A stretch of DNA of 64,000 nucleotides from Paenibacillus taihuensis. Lineage in GTDB: Bacteria > Bacillota > Bacilli > Paenibacillales > Paenibacillaceae. This document shows positions 1-8,820 of the stretch, piece by piece. The stretch lies in NCBI RefSeq assembly GCF_003386535.1, contig NZ_QTTN01000001.1, forward strand, positions 186,001 to 250,000, written 5' to 3'. Each line of letters opens with the position of its first letter. Within the stretch, counting starts at the first letter, position 1. Made by a program: the position numbers and the translations under genes. Below the pieces are notes generated by a model. That model searched no databases. It was not told the origin of the DNA and saw only the letters and a list, made by a program, of their open reading frames with translations.

Positions 1-76
1 ACAGCTTGAAACATTGGCCAAGCGCAAACCAGAGGAATTTGTCAATTTGCTCCGGACTTGGCTTGTGGATGAATAG
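1..76 (+). CDS. fliF: Flagellar MS-ring protein FliF, C-terminal fragment
   Basis: Partial gene cut by the window start. The readable frame (codons from base 2) gives 24 residues ending KPEEFVNLLRTWLVDE and a TAG stop at 74-76. This matches the conserved cytoplasmic tail of FliF, the MS-ring protein, which docks onto the N-terminal domain of FliG. Its position 11 bp before fliG is the standard arrangement. Only the tail is visible, so the identification rests on the PEEF...RTWL tail motif plus synteny. Confidence 0.85.
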   Translation, partial: QLETLAKRKPEEFVNLLRTWLVDE

Positions 77-87
77 AGGTGGCTGGT

Positions 88-1101
88 ATGGCAAAATATC
101 AAGGTGGATTTAGTGGTCGTCAGAAAGCAGCCATTTTGTTAATATCGCTTGGTCCTGAAGTTTCTGCTCAAATCTTCAAACATTTAAGAGAAGAAGAGAT
201 TGAACAGCTGACGCTCGAAATCGCCAACGTGCGCAAAGTAGACAATATGGACAAAGAGAATATTATGAATGAGTTTCACCAAATTTGCGTTGCACAAGAG
301 TATATCTCTCAAGGCGGCATCACTTACGCTCGCGAGATCTTGGAGAAGGCGCTCGGAGAGTCGAAGGCGATGGAAGTTATCGGCCGTTTGACTGCGACGC
401 TGCAGGTGCGTCCTTTCGATTTTGCCCGCAAGGCAGAAGCGAGCCAAATTCTCAACTTCATTCAGAACGAGAATTCACAAACAATTGCACTCGTCCTTTC
501 TTATTTGCAAGCCGAGCAATCTTCGCAGATTCTATCTTCGCTTCCACAAGAGAAGCAGGCTGAAGTTGCTCGTAGAATTGCGCTTATGGACAGTACGTCT
601 CCTGAGGTTATTTCGCAGGTTGAACGTATTCTCGAACAGAAGCTGTCCGCTACCGTTACTCAAGATTACACAATGGCAGGCGGTATTGAATCAATCGTTC
701 AAATTTTGAACGGCGTCGACCGCGGTACAGAACGTACCATTCTCGATGCGCTCGAGATTCAAGATCCAGAGCTTGCAGAAGAAATCAAGAAGAGAATGTT
801 CGTCTTCGAAGATATCGTCAATATCGACAACCGTTCGATTCAACGCATTATTCGCGACATCGAGAACGCCGATTTGCAGCTTGCGCTTAAAGTGGCGAGC
901 GAAGAGGTTCGCGAAGCGATCTTCCGCAACATGTCCAAGCGTATGGCAGAGACATTCAAGGAAGAAATGGAATACATGGGACCTGTTCGGCTGCGTGACG
1001 TCGAAGAAGCTCAAACTCGTATCGTAGCAACGATCCGCAGACTGGAAGAGTCTGGTGAGATCATCATCGCCCGCGGCGGAGGAGATGATATCATTGTCTA
1101 G
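88..1101 (+). CDS. fliG: Flagellar motor switch protein FliG
   Basis: FliG, 337 aa, is the C-ring protein that binds FliF through its N domain, FliM through its middle domain and MotA through its C domain, setting torque and direction. The whole family layout is present and the C terminus ends in the typical GGGDDIIV. ATG 88 is preferred over in-frame GTG 79 because GAGGTGG ends 5 bp before it. One oddity: the middle-domain FliM-contact motif, usually EHPQ(R/T), reads ENSQT at residues 128-132. The end of the gene overlaps fliH by 17 bp. Confidence 0.97.
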   Translation: MAKYQGGFSGRQKAAILLISLGPEVSAQIFKHLREEEIEQLTLEIANVRKVDNMDKENIMNEFHQICVAQEYISQGGITYAREILEKALGESKAMEVIGRLTATLQVRPFDFARKAEASQILNFIQNENSQTIALVLSYLQAEQSSQILSSLPQEKQAEVARRIALMDSTSPEVISQVERILEQKLSATVTQDYTMAGGIESIVQILNGVDRGTERTILDALEIQDPELAEEIKKRMFVFEDIVNIDNRSIQRIIRDIENADLQLALKVASEEVREAIFRNMSKRMAETFKEEMEYMGPVRLRDVEEAQTRIVATIRRLEESGEIIIARGGGDDIIV

Positions 1102-1918
1102 ATTGCATAAATCTTCGCATGTCATCTCGGTTGAAGATTTAAAGCGCCTTGAATGGTATAACAAGTACGTTCCGGCACCATCCCCGGATGAACTGCATGT
1201 TCCGGTTGGCCCGTCTGCGGAGACGACCTCGCTTCGAGATCAAATTCTGGAAGACGCTGAGGAGTTTGCCAAGCAGCGCATTCAAGAAACAGGCGAGCAG
1301 ATCGAGGCGATGTACACAGATGCGACTGCACAAATCGACCAATGGTGGTTGGAGCGTCGTCTGCAAGATGAAGAACTGCAGGAACAAATTCGTCAGGATG
1401 GATACAGCTATGGCTACCAGGAAGGCAAAGATGCTGCCACTGCAGAGGTTTACGACCAATGGGAAGTGATGCTGACGGAAGCCAGAGCGATATTGGACTC
1501 TGCCTACGAAACGAAGGAACAGATCATTCAAGAAGCTGAGCCTTTCGTTGTAGCGCTGAGTGCTGCAATCGCTGAGAAAATTATTCACAAACAACTGACC
1601 GTTGATCCGAACTGGTCGCTGGATATTATCCGCAAGTCGTTAGAACGGCGGCGCGAGCAAGGTGTCATTACATTATGCGTCTCTCCGCAGCAGCTCACAT
1701 TCGTTCAAGCTGCAAGAGAAGAATTATCGCTTGTTATCGACTCGCAAGCCGAACTTCAAATTGTACCGGATGTATCGGTGAAAGAATTCGGCTGCGTCAT
1801 TCGCTCCTCATTCGGCAGCATCGATGCTCGTATCGATACACAGCTTGCTGAAATTAAACGAGAATTGGTGGCACTTGCCCTGCAAGCCGTTGAGCGAGGG
1901 ATAGCCGATGAAAGCTAG
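1085..1918 (+). CDS. fliH: Flagellar assembly protein FliH
   Basis: FliH, 277 aa, is the peripheral stalk and negative regulator of the export ATPase FliI. The middle is a charged coiled coil (about residues 50-110, rich in E, Q and A), followed by the C-terminal FliH/V-ATPase E-subunit-like domain. ATG 1085 is chosen because GGCGGAGGA lies just upstream, inside the end of fliG; the longer upstream reading merely duplicates fliG sequence. It overlaps fliI by 11 bp, suggesting translational coupling. FliH is poorly conserved, so the call also leans on position between fliG and fliI. Confidence 0.9.
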   Translation: MISLSRLHKSSHVISVEDLKRLEWYNKYVPAPSPDELHVPVGPSAETTSLRDQILEDAEEFAKQRIQETGEQIEAMYTDATAQIDQWWLERRLQDEELQEQIRQDGYSYGYQEGKDAATAEVYDQWEVMLTEARAILDSAYETKEQIIQEAEPFVVALSAAIAEKIIHKQLTVDPNWSLDIIRKSLERRREQGVITLCVSPQQLTFVQAAREELSLVIDSQAELQIVPDVSVKEFGCVIRSSFGSIDARIDTQLAEIKRELVALALQAVERGIADES

Positions 1919-3233
1919 TGGACTTGACGTTGATCGCTACATCGAACATCTTCGCCCGATTGACCCGGTTCGCGTGAATGGCAAGGTGACGCAAGTCATT
2001 GGTCTGACTGTTGAATCTGAAGGCCCGGATGCCAGCATCGGCGATGTTTGCCTGATCTATCCGGCGAAAGCTTCCAAACCGCTCAAAGCGGAAGTGGTCG
2101 GTTTCCGTGATAACAAAGTCATACTGATGCCGCTTGGTGAACTTACTTCCATTGGACCGGGATGTGACGTTGTCGGAACTGGTAAACCATTGACCGTTCA
2201 AGTCGGTTCTGAGTTGTTAGGCAAAGTGCTTGATGGTCTTGGTCAACCGCTTGACGGTTCTCTTCTCCCGAGCCGCTTGCTGCATCATTCGACGCATAAC
2301 CAACCAAGTAATCCGCTAGCGAAACCAAGAGTGAAAAATCCACTCAGCACTGGTGTACGCGCGATTGACGGTTTGTTGACAGTAGGACAAGGACAGCGGG
2401 TTGGTATCTTCGCCGGTTCCGGCGTAGGTAAGAGTACCTTGCTCGGCATGGTTGCCAGGAACACTTCTGCTGATGTTAATGTCATCGCCCTAATCGGTGA
2501 ACGCGGACGAGAAGTACTCGAGTTTGTCGAGAAAGATCTTGGCCCGGAAGGACTTGCACGATCGGTCGTTATAGTAGCGACTTCAGATCAGCCAGCACTT
2601 ATTCGGATTAAAGGCGCGCTGATAGCGACAACGATAGCGGAATATTTCCGGGATCGCGGACTTAACGTCATGCTTATGATGGATTCGGTGACGCGTTACG
2701 CAATGGCGTTGCGTGAAGTCGGACTAGCCATTGGCGAGCCGCCCGCAACGCGTGGTTACACACCGTCGGTATTCGCGAATCTTCCGAAGCTGCTTGAGCG
2801 TGCAGGGACAGGCCTGCGTGGTTCGATTACAGCATTCTACACCGTTCTCGTTGACGGCGATGACATGAACGAACCGATCGCCGATGCCGTTCGGGGCATA
2901 CTTGACGGGCATATCGTCCTCAGCCGTACGCTCGCGAACAAGGGACATTTTCCAGCAATCGACGTACTTGCTTCTATTAGCCGGGTTATGAAGGAAATTG
3001 TCCCGGAAGAGCAGCAGGATGCGGCGAACGAACTGAAACGACTCATGTCTATTTATAAAGATTCGGAGGACCTCATAAATATTGGGGCGTACCAGCGGGG
3101 GTCAAATGAAAAAATTGACCAATCTATCGAATTTTTCGACATTATACAATCTTTTACCAAACAAAAAACGACAGAAAAGGCTGGTTACGAGGAATCAAAA
3201 GAACGGTTAATCCGGGATTTCTACACCAACTAG
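1908..3233 (+). CDS. fliI: Flagellum-specific export ATPase FliI
   Basis: FliI, 441 aa, is the F1-beta-like ATPase that energises unloading of substrates into the flagellar type III export gate. Walker A GSGVGKST lies at residues 170-177. Further on are a Walker B-type MLMMDSVTR, the family signature GEPPATRGYTPS and the C-terminal helical region. ATG 1908 lies inside the end of fliH with GCGAGGGA upstream. The neighbours FliH and FliJ form the ATPase complex with it. Confidence 0.97.
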   Translation: MKASGLDVDRYIEHLRPIDPVRVNGKVTQVIGLTVESEGPDASIGDVCLIYPAKASKPLKAEVVGFRDNKVILMPLGELTSIGPGCDVVGTGKPLTVQVGSELLGKVLDGLGQPLDGSLLPSRLLHHSTHNQPSNPLAKPRVKNPLSTGVRAIDGLLTVGQGQRVGIFAGSGVGKSTLLGMVARNTSADVNVIALIGERGREVLEFVEKDLGPEGLARSVVIVATSDQPALIRIKGALIATTIAEYFRDRGLNVMLMMDSVTRYAMALREVGLAIGEPPATRGYTPSVFANLPKLLERAGTGLRGSITAFYTVLVDGDDMNEPIADAVRGILDGHIVLSRTLANKGHFPAIDVLASISRVMKEIVPEEQQDAANELKRLMSIYKDSEDLINIGAYQRGSNEKIDQSIEFFDIIQSFTKQKTTEKAGYEESKERLIRDFYTN

Positions 3234-3250
3234 GGAGATGACTCAGTTAA

Positions 3251-3697
3251 ATGGCTCGATTTCAGTACACCTACCAGAAGATTGTCGACTTGAAGACGAG
3301 TGAGAAATCACAAGCCGAATGGCAGCTGTCCGTTGTCATCGGCAAGCTTAACAATGAAGAGCGGTCGCTGCAGCAGCTGCGCGAGGAACGAGCTACTTGG
3401 GCCAATAGGCTTGGGGCCGCATCTAATGAAGCGGTGAGCTTGTCTGAGCTAGTTGCGATGCAGCAATACATTGAGCATCTGGACATCAGAATTGTACATA
3501 AGCTTGCAGATGTCAAGAAAGCGGAAGTCGCCGTTGAGACAGGTCGTCTTGTATTGTCTGACAAGATGATGGACGAGAAGGTATGGCAGAAATCGAAGTC
3601 GAATGCACTTGAGCGCTTCCGTGCCGACATGATGGTAAGCGAACAAAATGAACTTGATGAGCTTGCAACCGTAAGGTTCATGTACGCCGCACAATAA
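3251..3697 (+). CDS. fliJ: Flagellar export protein FliJ
   Basis: FliJ, 148 aa, is almost entirely helical and predicted to form an antiparallel coiled coil, starting with the typical MARFQYTYQKIVDLK. It acts as the central stalk of the FliI hexamer, comparable to F1 gamma, and links it to FlhA. The start at 3251 follows AGGGAGATG. Sequence identity within the family is low; length, coiled-coil character, the N-terminal FxYxxxxLxxK pattern and position after fliI support the call. Confidence 0.92.
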   Translation: MARFQYTYQKIVDLKTSEKSQAEWQLSVVIGKLNNEERSLQQLREERATWANRLGAASNEAVSLSELVAMQQYIEHLDIRIVHKLADVKKAEVAVETGRLVLSDKMMDEKVWQKSKSNALERFRADMMVSEQNELDELATVRFMYAAQ

Positions 3698-3748
3698 GCG
3701 TTTTATGGCTTTACGCATCGGGAGCGACGCCCGAGGGAGGTAATATTT

Positions 3749-4654
3749 TTGGCAGACATGGAAATGGAAAAGCAAGGATACAGCGGATTTGAGCGGTTTA
3801 TGTTCTTTGTGACGCCCATCCTTTTCACTCTTATTCTACTAGGCGTTCTCGTAACGCTGTTTAACTTCGATCTTCGCAATAGGGCGCTCGAAATCGGGAA
3901 TTCGATTCCGTTCCTGAGCAAGGTGCTGCCTGACCCTGCTGCTGAAGAAGGCGCGGTTGTAGATGAAGGGAAGATCAAAGCAGAGAACACAACTGCCAAG
4001 ATCGCTGAGCTGCAAGCGATGGTTCAGACCAAAGGGGCGGCGCTTACGAAAGCGACAGACGAGAAGACGCAGCTTGCTCAGCAGGTGAAATCCTTGCAGG
4101 CAGAAATCGCACAGCTGAAGCAGGCTGGGGAAGAGAAAAAGCTGGAAGATGCCGAATATCAGAGCAAGGTTAGTGAGCTCGCTCAGATGTACGGTAAAAT
4201 CTCGCCAAGCAAAGCGGCTCCAATTCTGGAGAGTATGGAAATGGCAGAAACGGTACTCGTTCTTGATGCAATGAAGCCGGATGACCGTGTTCGTATTCTG
4301 GAGAAGATGACACCGTCCAAAGCAGCTGAAGCTACTGTGATGTTGAAAGACGTGAAGACAGCAAAGGATCGTGAGATCGCCGCTCTGCAGGCGAGAGTGA
4401 AGAAGCAGGAAGCAACGGCGACTCAGCCGAGCAGCGTCCTAAGCAACACTCAGCTGAACACAACATTCTCGACAATGGACCCTAAACGCGCTGCCGAGCT
4501 GCTGCTCAAAATGGCGGACGTAAGCCCAAGCAAGGTGCTTCGGATCTTGAATGCCGTAACTGACGCATCACGTGCTTCTATTATCGCAGAGATGTCCAAT
4601 GCGAACAAAGATGTTACCGCACAGCTCGTCTCGAAGCTGATGGTCGGCAAATAA
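3749..4654 (+). CDS. MotE/YlxF-like flagellar membrane protein with two MgtE_N-like modules
   Basis: A 301 aa protein in the slot held by ylxF (about 200 aa) in B. subtilis, between fliJ and fliK. It has a short cytoplasmic N terminus, one strong membrane segment (about residues 17-39) and a long coiled coil (about 75-135). Two MgtE N-domain-like helical modules follow, centred on SPSKAAPILESM and on DPKRAAELLLKM...SPSKVLRIL. TTG 3749 is chosen because GGAGG lies 8 bp upstream; ATG 3758 would be too far from it. It resembles MotE, the MotC chaperone, but its partner in this lineage is unknown. The second module makes it longer than the Bacillus protein. Confidence 0.75.
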   Translation: MADMEMEKQGYSGFERFMFFVTPILFTLILLGVLVTLFNFDLRNRALEIGNSIPFLSKVLPDPAAEEGAVVDEGKIKAENTTAKIAELQAMVQTKGAALTKATDEKTQLAQQVKSLQAEIAQLKQAGEEKKLEDAEYQSKVSELAQMYGKISPSKAAPILESMEMAETVLVLDAMKPDDRVRILEKMTPSKAAEATVMLKDVKTAKDREIAALQARVKKQEATATQPSSVLSNTQLNTTFSTMDPKRAAELLLKMADVSPSKVLRILNAVTDASRASIIAEMSNANKDVTAQLVSKLMVGK

Positions 4655-4703
4655 TAGTTTCTATTCTCGCAATCTACTTTCACTATGAAAGGAGGTGAGA
4701 TAT

Positions 4704-6203
4704 ATGCAAATGTCCGTTTCTAATGCACCAGCTAACGCAGCGCCAGCCGGATCATCAGCTGCATCAGCGCCTGCAAAAGGCGGGGATAACGCTGGTTTCG
4801 TCCAAACTCTCGCTCAAACGATTGCAGGTACTCCGGCAGCGAATACTGGCGGCGAGGCGAATGGCGATGCTATTGCTTTGCCGAAGACTGCAAATCTGCT
4901 AGCTTCATTGCTAGTATCCAAAGATGATTTGCTAGCCGCAATCGATGGACTGCTTAAGCAGCTCTCCGATACGGACGACAATCAGCTTGCAGCTGCAACG
5001 ACCAAAGACAACTTGTCTGATGCACTTGCTCAATTGGATGACCTGATGAGCTTGCTCGCAGGCATGCCAACGATCGCTCCGCAGCTTCCGGATACACAGG
5101 GCGAATTGTCCAATGTACTTCCAGCAGATTGGGATACAGATCAAACTGGCACCGAAAGTGCAATGCTTGACTTGGTCACAGCGCTTAGCGCAACGGGGAC
5201 TCAAGCAGCTGCCGCTCAAACAACTGCGGGTCAGGCAGCGACTGACGCGGACGTCAAGAGCGTGAACATCGAAGAGATCGCAGCATTGAAGTCCGGATTG
5301 CAAGATGCTCTATCGGATCTGCGCACATTGCTTCAGCAAACGAAGAACGGCGGGTCAGCTGGACGTAATCAGAACGCGCTGATTAGCAAACAACTGATTG
5401 CAACCGAGCAGCTCATTAATGGCTCGAAGCCTGATCTGCAAGAAGCGATTCAAGCTCTTAAGGAGTCGTCAGGAAGCGAACAAGTAGATTCGATTCGTTC
5501 GGTTCAAACGGCAACGGTAACGACAAGCTCGCATCTTCAACGAATGGCACATCAGCTTCTTCATGTAGGCTTGATGAAAGTGGTTCCGAAGAATGAAGAG
5601 CAGACGGCACGAACGGCTCAAACCGATTCCGAGGAGCAGCTGAACGTACTGTCCGCACCTATCGCAGGAGCGATGAATCAAGACTTGCAGCGTGCTCAGC
5701 AGGTAACACAGAAGCAAGTCATCGCACAACCGGTTCCAGTGAATCAGTTTGCTTCAACGATTCAAGGCTTGGTCGTTAAGCAATTCCAAGTTCATTCGGG
5801 CAACGGTCTCTCTCAAGCACAGCTGACCTTGTATCCGGAGCATCTGGGACAAGTGAACGTGAACATTTCGGTTCATGGCGGTATCGTAACTGCGCAGTTC
5901 TTGGCAGATACCGTAACCGCGAAGGATATGCTCGAGAACCAGATGGCACAGCTTCGTTCTACACTTCAATCCCAAGGTCTTCAAGTTGACAAGCTTGAAG
6001 TTTCGCAGACGGCAGCTCAAACGAGCCTCTTCCAAGAGCATGAACGTCAAGGTCACAGCGGCCGAGAGCAAGGCGGTTCTGGACGCGGCGGTTCAAGCAA
6101 GAAAACAGATCTTGACTTCAATGCGGACCTGGAAGAAATCGAGCTTGAACAGGCGGTCGATCGCGATTTAGGATTAGGTCGGGGAATTCATACAACTGCA
6201 TAG
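4704..6203 (+). CDS. fliK: Flagellar hook-length control protein FliK
   Basis: FliK, 499 aa, is the secreted molecular ruler that sets hook length and triggers the export-specificity switch at FlhB. The N-terminal two thirds is Ala/Gln/Thr/Ser-rich and low in complexity, as expected for a ruler domain. The C-terminal substrate-switching domain (Flg_hook, about residues 345-430) contains LTLYPEHLGQVNVNIS. It ends in a Gly/Arg/Ser-rich then acidic tail. ATG 4704 sits 5 bp after GGAGGTGA. The next gene, flgD, is the usual neighbour. Confidence 0.93.
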   Translation: MQMSVSNAPANAAPAGSSAASAPAKGGDNAGFVQTLAQTIAGTPAANTGGEANGDAIALPKTANLLASLLVSKDDLLAAIDGLLKQLSDTDDNQLAAATTKDNLSDALAQLDDLMSLLAGMPTIAPQLPDTQGELSNVLPADWDTDQTGTESAMLDLVTALSATGTQAAAAQTTAGQAATDADVKSVNIEEIAALKSGLQDALSDLRTLLQQTKNGGSAGRNQNALISKQLIATEQLINGSKPDLQEAIQALKESSGSEQVDSIRSVQTATVTTSSHLQRMAHQLLHVGLMKVVPKNEEQTARTAQTDSEEQLNVLSAPIAGAMNQDLQRAQQVTQKQVIAQPVPVNQFASTIQGLVVKQFQVHSGNGLSQAQLTLYPEHLGQVNVNISVHGGIVTAQFLADTVTAKDMLENQMAQLRSTLQSQGLQVDKLEVSQTAAQTSLFQEHERQGHSGREQGGSGRGGSSKKTDLDFNADLEEIELEQAVDRDLGLGRGIHTTA

Positions 6204-6266
6204 CATTCTCGCAGTTCTCGCGGTTGCTTTGGGGTGAATAACCGGATAGAACGGAGGTGACAGTAA

Positions 6267-6719
6267 GTGTCCGCTGATAGTATTTCTACCCGCAACGTAT
6301 GGCCATATTACAGCTCTGAGAATGTGCAGGCTGCAACGAATAAAAAGGCTGATACTTCACTTGGTAAAGATGATTTTCTGCGCATTCTTGTAACGCAGCT
6401 GCAGAATCAGGATCCGATGCAGCCGCTGCAGGATAAGGATTTTATCGCTCAAATGGCGCAGTTCTCCTCTGTCGAGCAGCTAGTCAATATGTCAGATCAA
6501 TTGGCCGGCCTTCGCCAGAGCCTCGGGATCGTATCCAGCATGATCGGTAAAAACGTACAGTGGTACGATTACGCCGACAGCGGTGAGATGGTTGCACAAT
6601 CAGGTACCGTGGATTCCATCATCATTAAGGACAAGGTTCAATATGCAAGAATTGGTGATCAGGATGTCAAGCTAGATGACATCGTCTCGATCTCTGACAA
6701 GGGCGGTGAAGCGCAGTGA
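6267..6719 (+). CDS. flgD: Flagellar hook capping/assembly protein FlgD
   Basis: FlgD, 150 aa, is the hook-cap scaffold for polymerising hook subunits. The N-terminal FlgD signature is clear: LGKDDFLRILVTQLQNQDP followed by PLQDKDFIAQMAQFS. The protein is short, like the Bacillus form, with only a small C-terminal domain. GTG 6267 lies 6 bp after GGAGGTGA. The stop overlaps the GTG start of the next gene. Confidence 0.95.
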   Translation: MSADSISTRNVWPYYSSENVQAATNKKADTSLGKDDFLRILVTQLQNQDPMQPLQDKDFIAQMAQFSSVEQLVNMSDQLAGLRQSLGIVSSMIGKNVQWYDYADSGEMVAQSGTVDSIIIKDKVQYARIGDQDVKLDDIVSISDKGGEAQ

Positions 6720-7093
6720 GTGATGTCATGAAAATTGGCCATTTACGATTAACCGCTAACGCTCAAATTCACAAAGCAGCACAGAAAGAGCAAGCAGCTG
6801 GACGCACGGAATCTTTTCAAGAGGTGCTGGACCGTAATGTTCTAAAGTTCAGTCATCATGCTGAAACGAGGATGGCACAGCGCGGAATTACGTTCAAACC
6901 GGAAACATTATCGAAGATCAATAATGCGATTGATCAAGCGGCTGCTAAAGGAGCCAAAGACTCCTTGGTCGTTTATCAAGACATTGCGATGATCGTCAAT
7001 GTACCGTCACGAACGGTCGTCACTGCTCTCGACGGCAATAAGCTGCAAGGCAATGTGTTCACACAGATCGATAGTGCGGTCATTGTGAATTAA
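6716..7093 (+). CDS. Flagellar operon protein, TIGR02530 (flg_new) family
   Basis: A 125 aa conserved flagellar-operon protein of unknown biochemical function, recognised by the family-typical core with HAETRMAQRGI and the DIAMIVNVPSRTVVTA segment. The family occurs between flgD and the hook gene in many Bacillota, suggesting a hook-assembly or chaperone role; that role is inference. GTG 6716 overlaps the flgD stop (GTGA) and has GGCGGTGA 5-6 bp upstream; ATG 6728 is a weaker alternative. I see no signal peptide or membrane segment. Confidence 0.85.
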   Translation: MSDVMKIGHLRLTANAQIHKAAQKEQAAGRTESFQEVLDRNVLKFSHHAETRMAQRGITFKPETLSKINNAIDQAAAKGAKDSLVVYQDIAMIVNVPSRTVVTALDGNKLQGNVFTQIDSAVIVN

Positions 7094-7187
7094 TCGGCTG
7101 GACCTGATGAGGAAGCCGAAGAGCCGTGGAACGACGGAAGCGGCTCAGTTCAACTGCTACATACACCATTAGGAGGTTGACCACTCG

Positions 7188-8015
7188 ATGTTAAGATCTA
7201 TGTACTCTGGCGTTTCAGGTATGCGTGGCTTCCAAACAAAGCTTGACGTCATTGGTAACAATATTGCAAACGTAAATACTGTAGGCTTCAAAGCAGGTCG
7301 TGTAATGTTTAAAGATATATTGAGCCAAACGGTTTCCGGCGTTACTCGTCCGGAAGAAGGCACAACAGGCGGCGTGAATGCGAAGCAGGTTGGTCTTGGA
7401 GTAGCGATTGCATCGATCGATACGGTTCATACACCGGGCAGTGCGATGACAACAAACGTGCCAACAGATGTGCGTCTTGATGGCGACGGATTCTTCGCGG
7501 TTTCCCCGTCTGGCGATGGCGCGGAAGCTCCATACCTGACTCGCGCAGGTAACTTCACACTAGACGCTGCAGGCCAGCTCGTGAATAGCGACGGCATGTT
7601 CGTACTGGATTCCAACGGCGGCCCTATTACACTTGATCCGGCTGAGGTGAAATCGTTCACGATTTCCCAAGACGGTTCGATCGTCGCAGTAGGCGCTGAT
7701 GGTCAAGCGCAAGCAACAGGCATTCAGCTTGGCGTAGTAAAAGTTACTAACCCGAACGGTCTCGAGAAGATCGGCGGCAATCTGTACCGTATGACACCGA
7801 ATGCAAACATTGACGGTGAAGTCACGATGACAACTGCGAATGACGCAGAAGCAGGAACTGGAGCAATTATCTCTGGCCAGCTCGAAATGTCGAACGTAGA
7901 CCTCACTTCCGAATTTACAGAGATGATCGTGGCTCAGCGCGGCTTCCAAGCGAATTCCCGGATCATTACGACTTCCGATGAAATTTTGCAAGAGGTCGTA
8001 AACCTGAAGCACTAG
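7188..8015 (+). CDS. flgE: Flagellar hook / basal-body rod family protein (FlgE/FlgG)
   Basis: A 275 aa axial protein. The N-terminal rod/hook signature (MYSGVSGMRG...IGNNIANVNTVGFK) and the C-terminal helix (VDLTSEFTEMIVAQRGFQANSR) flank a short middle domain. In B. subtilis the orthologue at this locus (264 aa) is the hook protein, although automatic pipelines often name it FlgG. ATG 7188 follows AGGAGGTTG. Position after flgD, the hook cap, supports hook identity. Confidence 0.9.
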   Translation: MLRSMYSGVSGMRGFQTKLDVIGNNIANVNTVGFKAGRVMFKDILSQTVSGVTRPEEGTTGGVNAKQVGLGVAIASIDTVHTPGSAMTTNVPTDVRLDGDGFFAVSPSGDGAEAPYLTRAGNFTLDAAGQLVNSDGMFVLDSNGGPITLDPAEVKSFTISQDGSIVAVGADGQAQATGIQLGVVKVTNPNGLEKIGGNLYRMTPNANIDGEVTMTTANDAEAGTGAIISGQLEMSNVDLTSEFTEMIVAQRGFQANSRIITTSDEILQEVVNLKH

Positions 8016-8029
8016 GTAAATAACCGCGG

Positions 8030-8050
8030 GGGAGGCATTCTACGCCTCCC
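8030..8050 (+). other. Intercistronic hairpin between flgE and flbD
   Basis: Perfect inverted repeat with a 7 bp stem (GGGAGGC / GCCTCCC) and a 7-nt loop. It is not followed by a T-run, so it is not a typical terminator. It lies between the flgE stop and the flbD ribosome binding site and might stabilise the upstream message or tune translation; this is inference. Confidence 0.5.
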
Positions 8051-8071
8051 TACCAGGTTAGGAGGAAACTC

Positions 8072-8299
8072 ATGATCGCTGTAACGCGACTGAATGGCAG
8101 GACCTTACATATTAATGCGCTGCTCATCGAGATCGTAGAAGAAACGCCTGACACCTTGATTACATTGACGACAGGCAAAAAGATACTGGTGTTGGAAAAA
8201 GCAACCGAAGTCATTTCCTCCATACAGTCATATCTTCGCTCCATCGGCGTCTATGCGGCGACCTTAAAGAGTGATCTAACGGAGGGACAATCACAATGA
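8072..8299 (+). CDS. flbD: FlbD/SwrD-family flagellar protein
   Basis: A 75 aa protein of the FlbD family (SwrD, formerly YlzI, in B. subtilis), where it raises flagellar power for swarming. The typical opening MIAVTRLNGRTLHINALLIE and the TTGKKILVLE segment are present. ATG 8072 follows TTAGGAGGAAACTC. The ATG of fliL overlaps its stop by 4 bp, so it is co-translated with the stator-associated protein FliL. Confidence 0.93.
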   Translation: MIAVTRLNGRTLHINALLIEIVEETPDTLITLTTGKKILVLEKATEVISSIQSYLRSIGVYAATLKSDLTEGQSQ

Positions 8300-8778
8300 A
8301 AAAATTGCTGCCCTGGCTAATCTCGATTCTGCTAGCTATCACGCTTATCGCTATCGTGGCCGTTATCCTTCTTAACTCGATTATGGGGGATGATAAGTCG
8401 AAGGACCCAGCCGGACAAGCTGCTCATAATGCAGCAACTGTTGAAACGAAGAAACTTTCCGCAGATGACCGCGTTGAACTAACGAGCGTGATTGCGGATA
8501 TCAAAACAAATCTTTCGGACCCTGACTATATCGCGGTTCTTGGGCTTGCTTTTCAATTAGATAAGAAATCGACCAAAGAAGATTTCGAGAAAATTAAAGA
8601 CATTCAGATTAAACCGATCATCATTCGCACGCTGTCGGATATGAAGGAGCAAGAGATTACAGGCTCGGCCGGAAAAGATTTGCTTTGCGCGAAGCTTCTT
8701 AATCTTATAAACCCTGAGCTTCCTGACGGCAAGCTGATCAAGGTTGAAGTCACTAACTTTATCGTAACGAAGCTGTAA
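8296..8778 (+). CDS. fliL: Flagellar basal-body-associated protein FliL
   Basis: FliL, 160 aa, is a single-span membrane protein (about residues 5-28) with an extracytoplasmic SPFH-like domain that surrounds and supports the MotAB stators. The C terminus ends in the typical VEVTNFIVTKL-like strand. The start overlaps the flbD stop (ATGA) and has ACGGAGGGAC upstream. Sequence conservation is modest; order flbD-fliL-fliM is diagnostic. Confidence 0.92.
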   Translation: MKKLLPWLISILLAITLIAIVAVILLNSIMGDDKSKDPAGQAAHNAATVETKKLSADDRVELTSVIADIKTNLSDPDYIAVLGLAFQLDKKSTKEDFEKIKDIQIKPIIIRTLSDMKEQEITGSAGKDLLCAKLLNLINPELPDGKLIKVEVTNFIVTKL

Positions 8779-8820
8779 TCATCTTAAGAATGACTGATTC
8801 CTTTGAAGGGGGTGAGAAAA

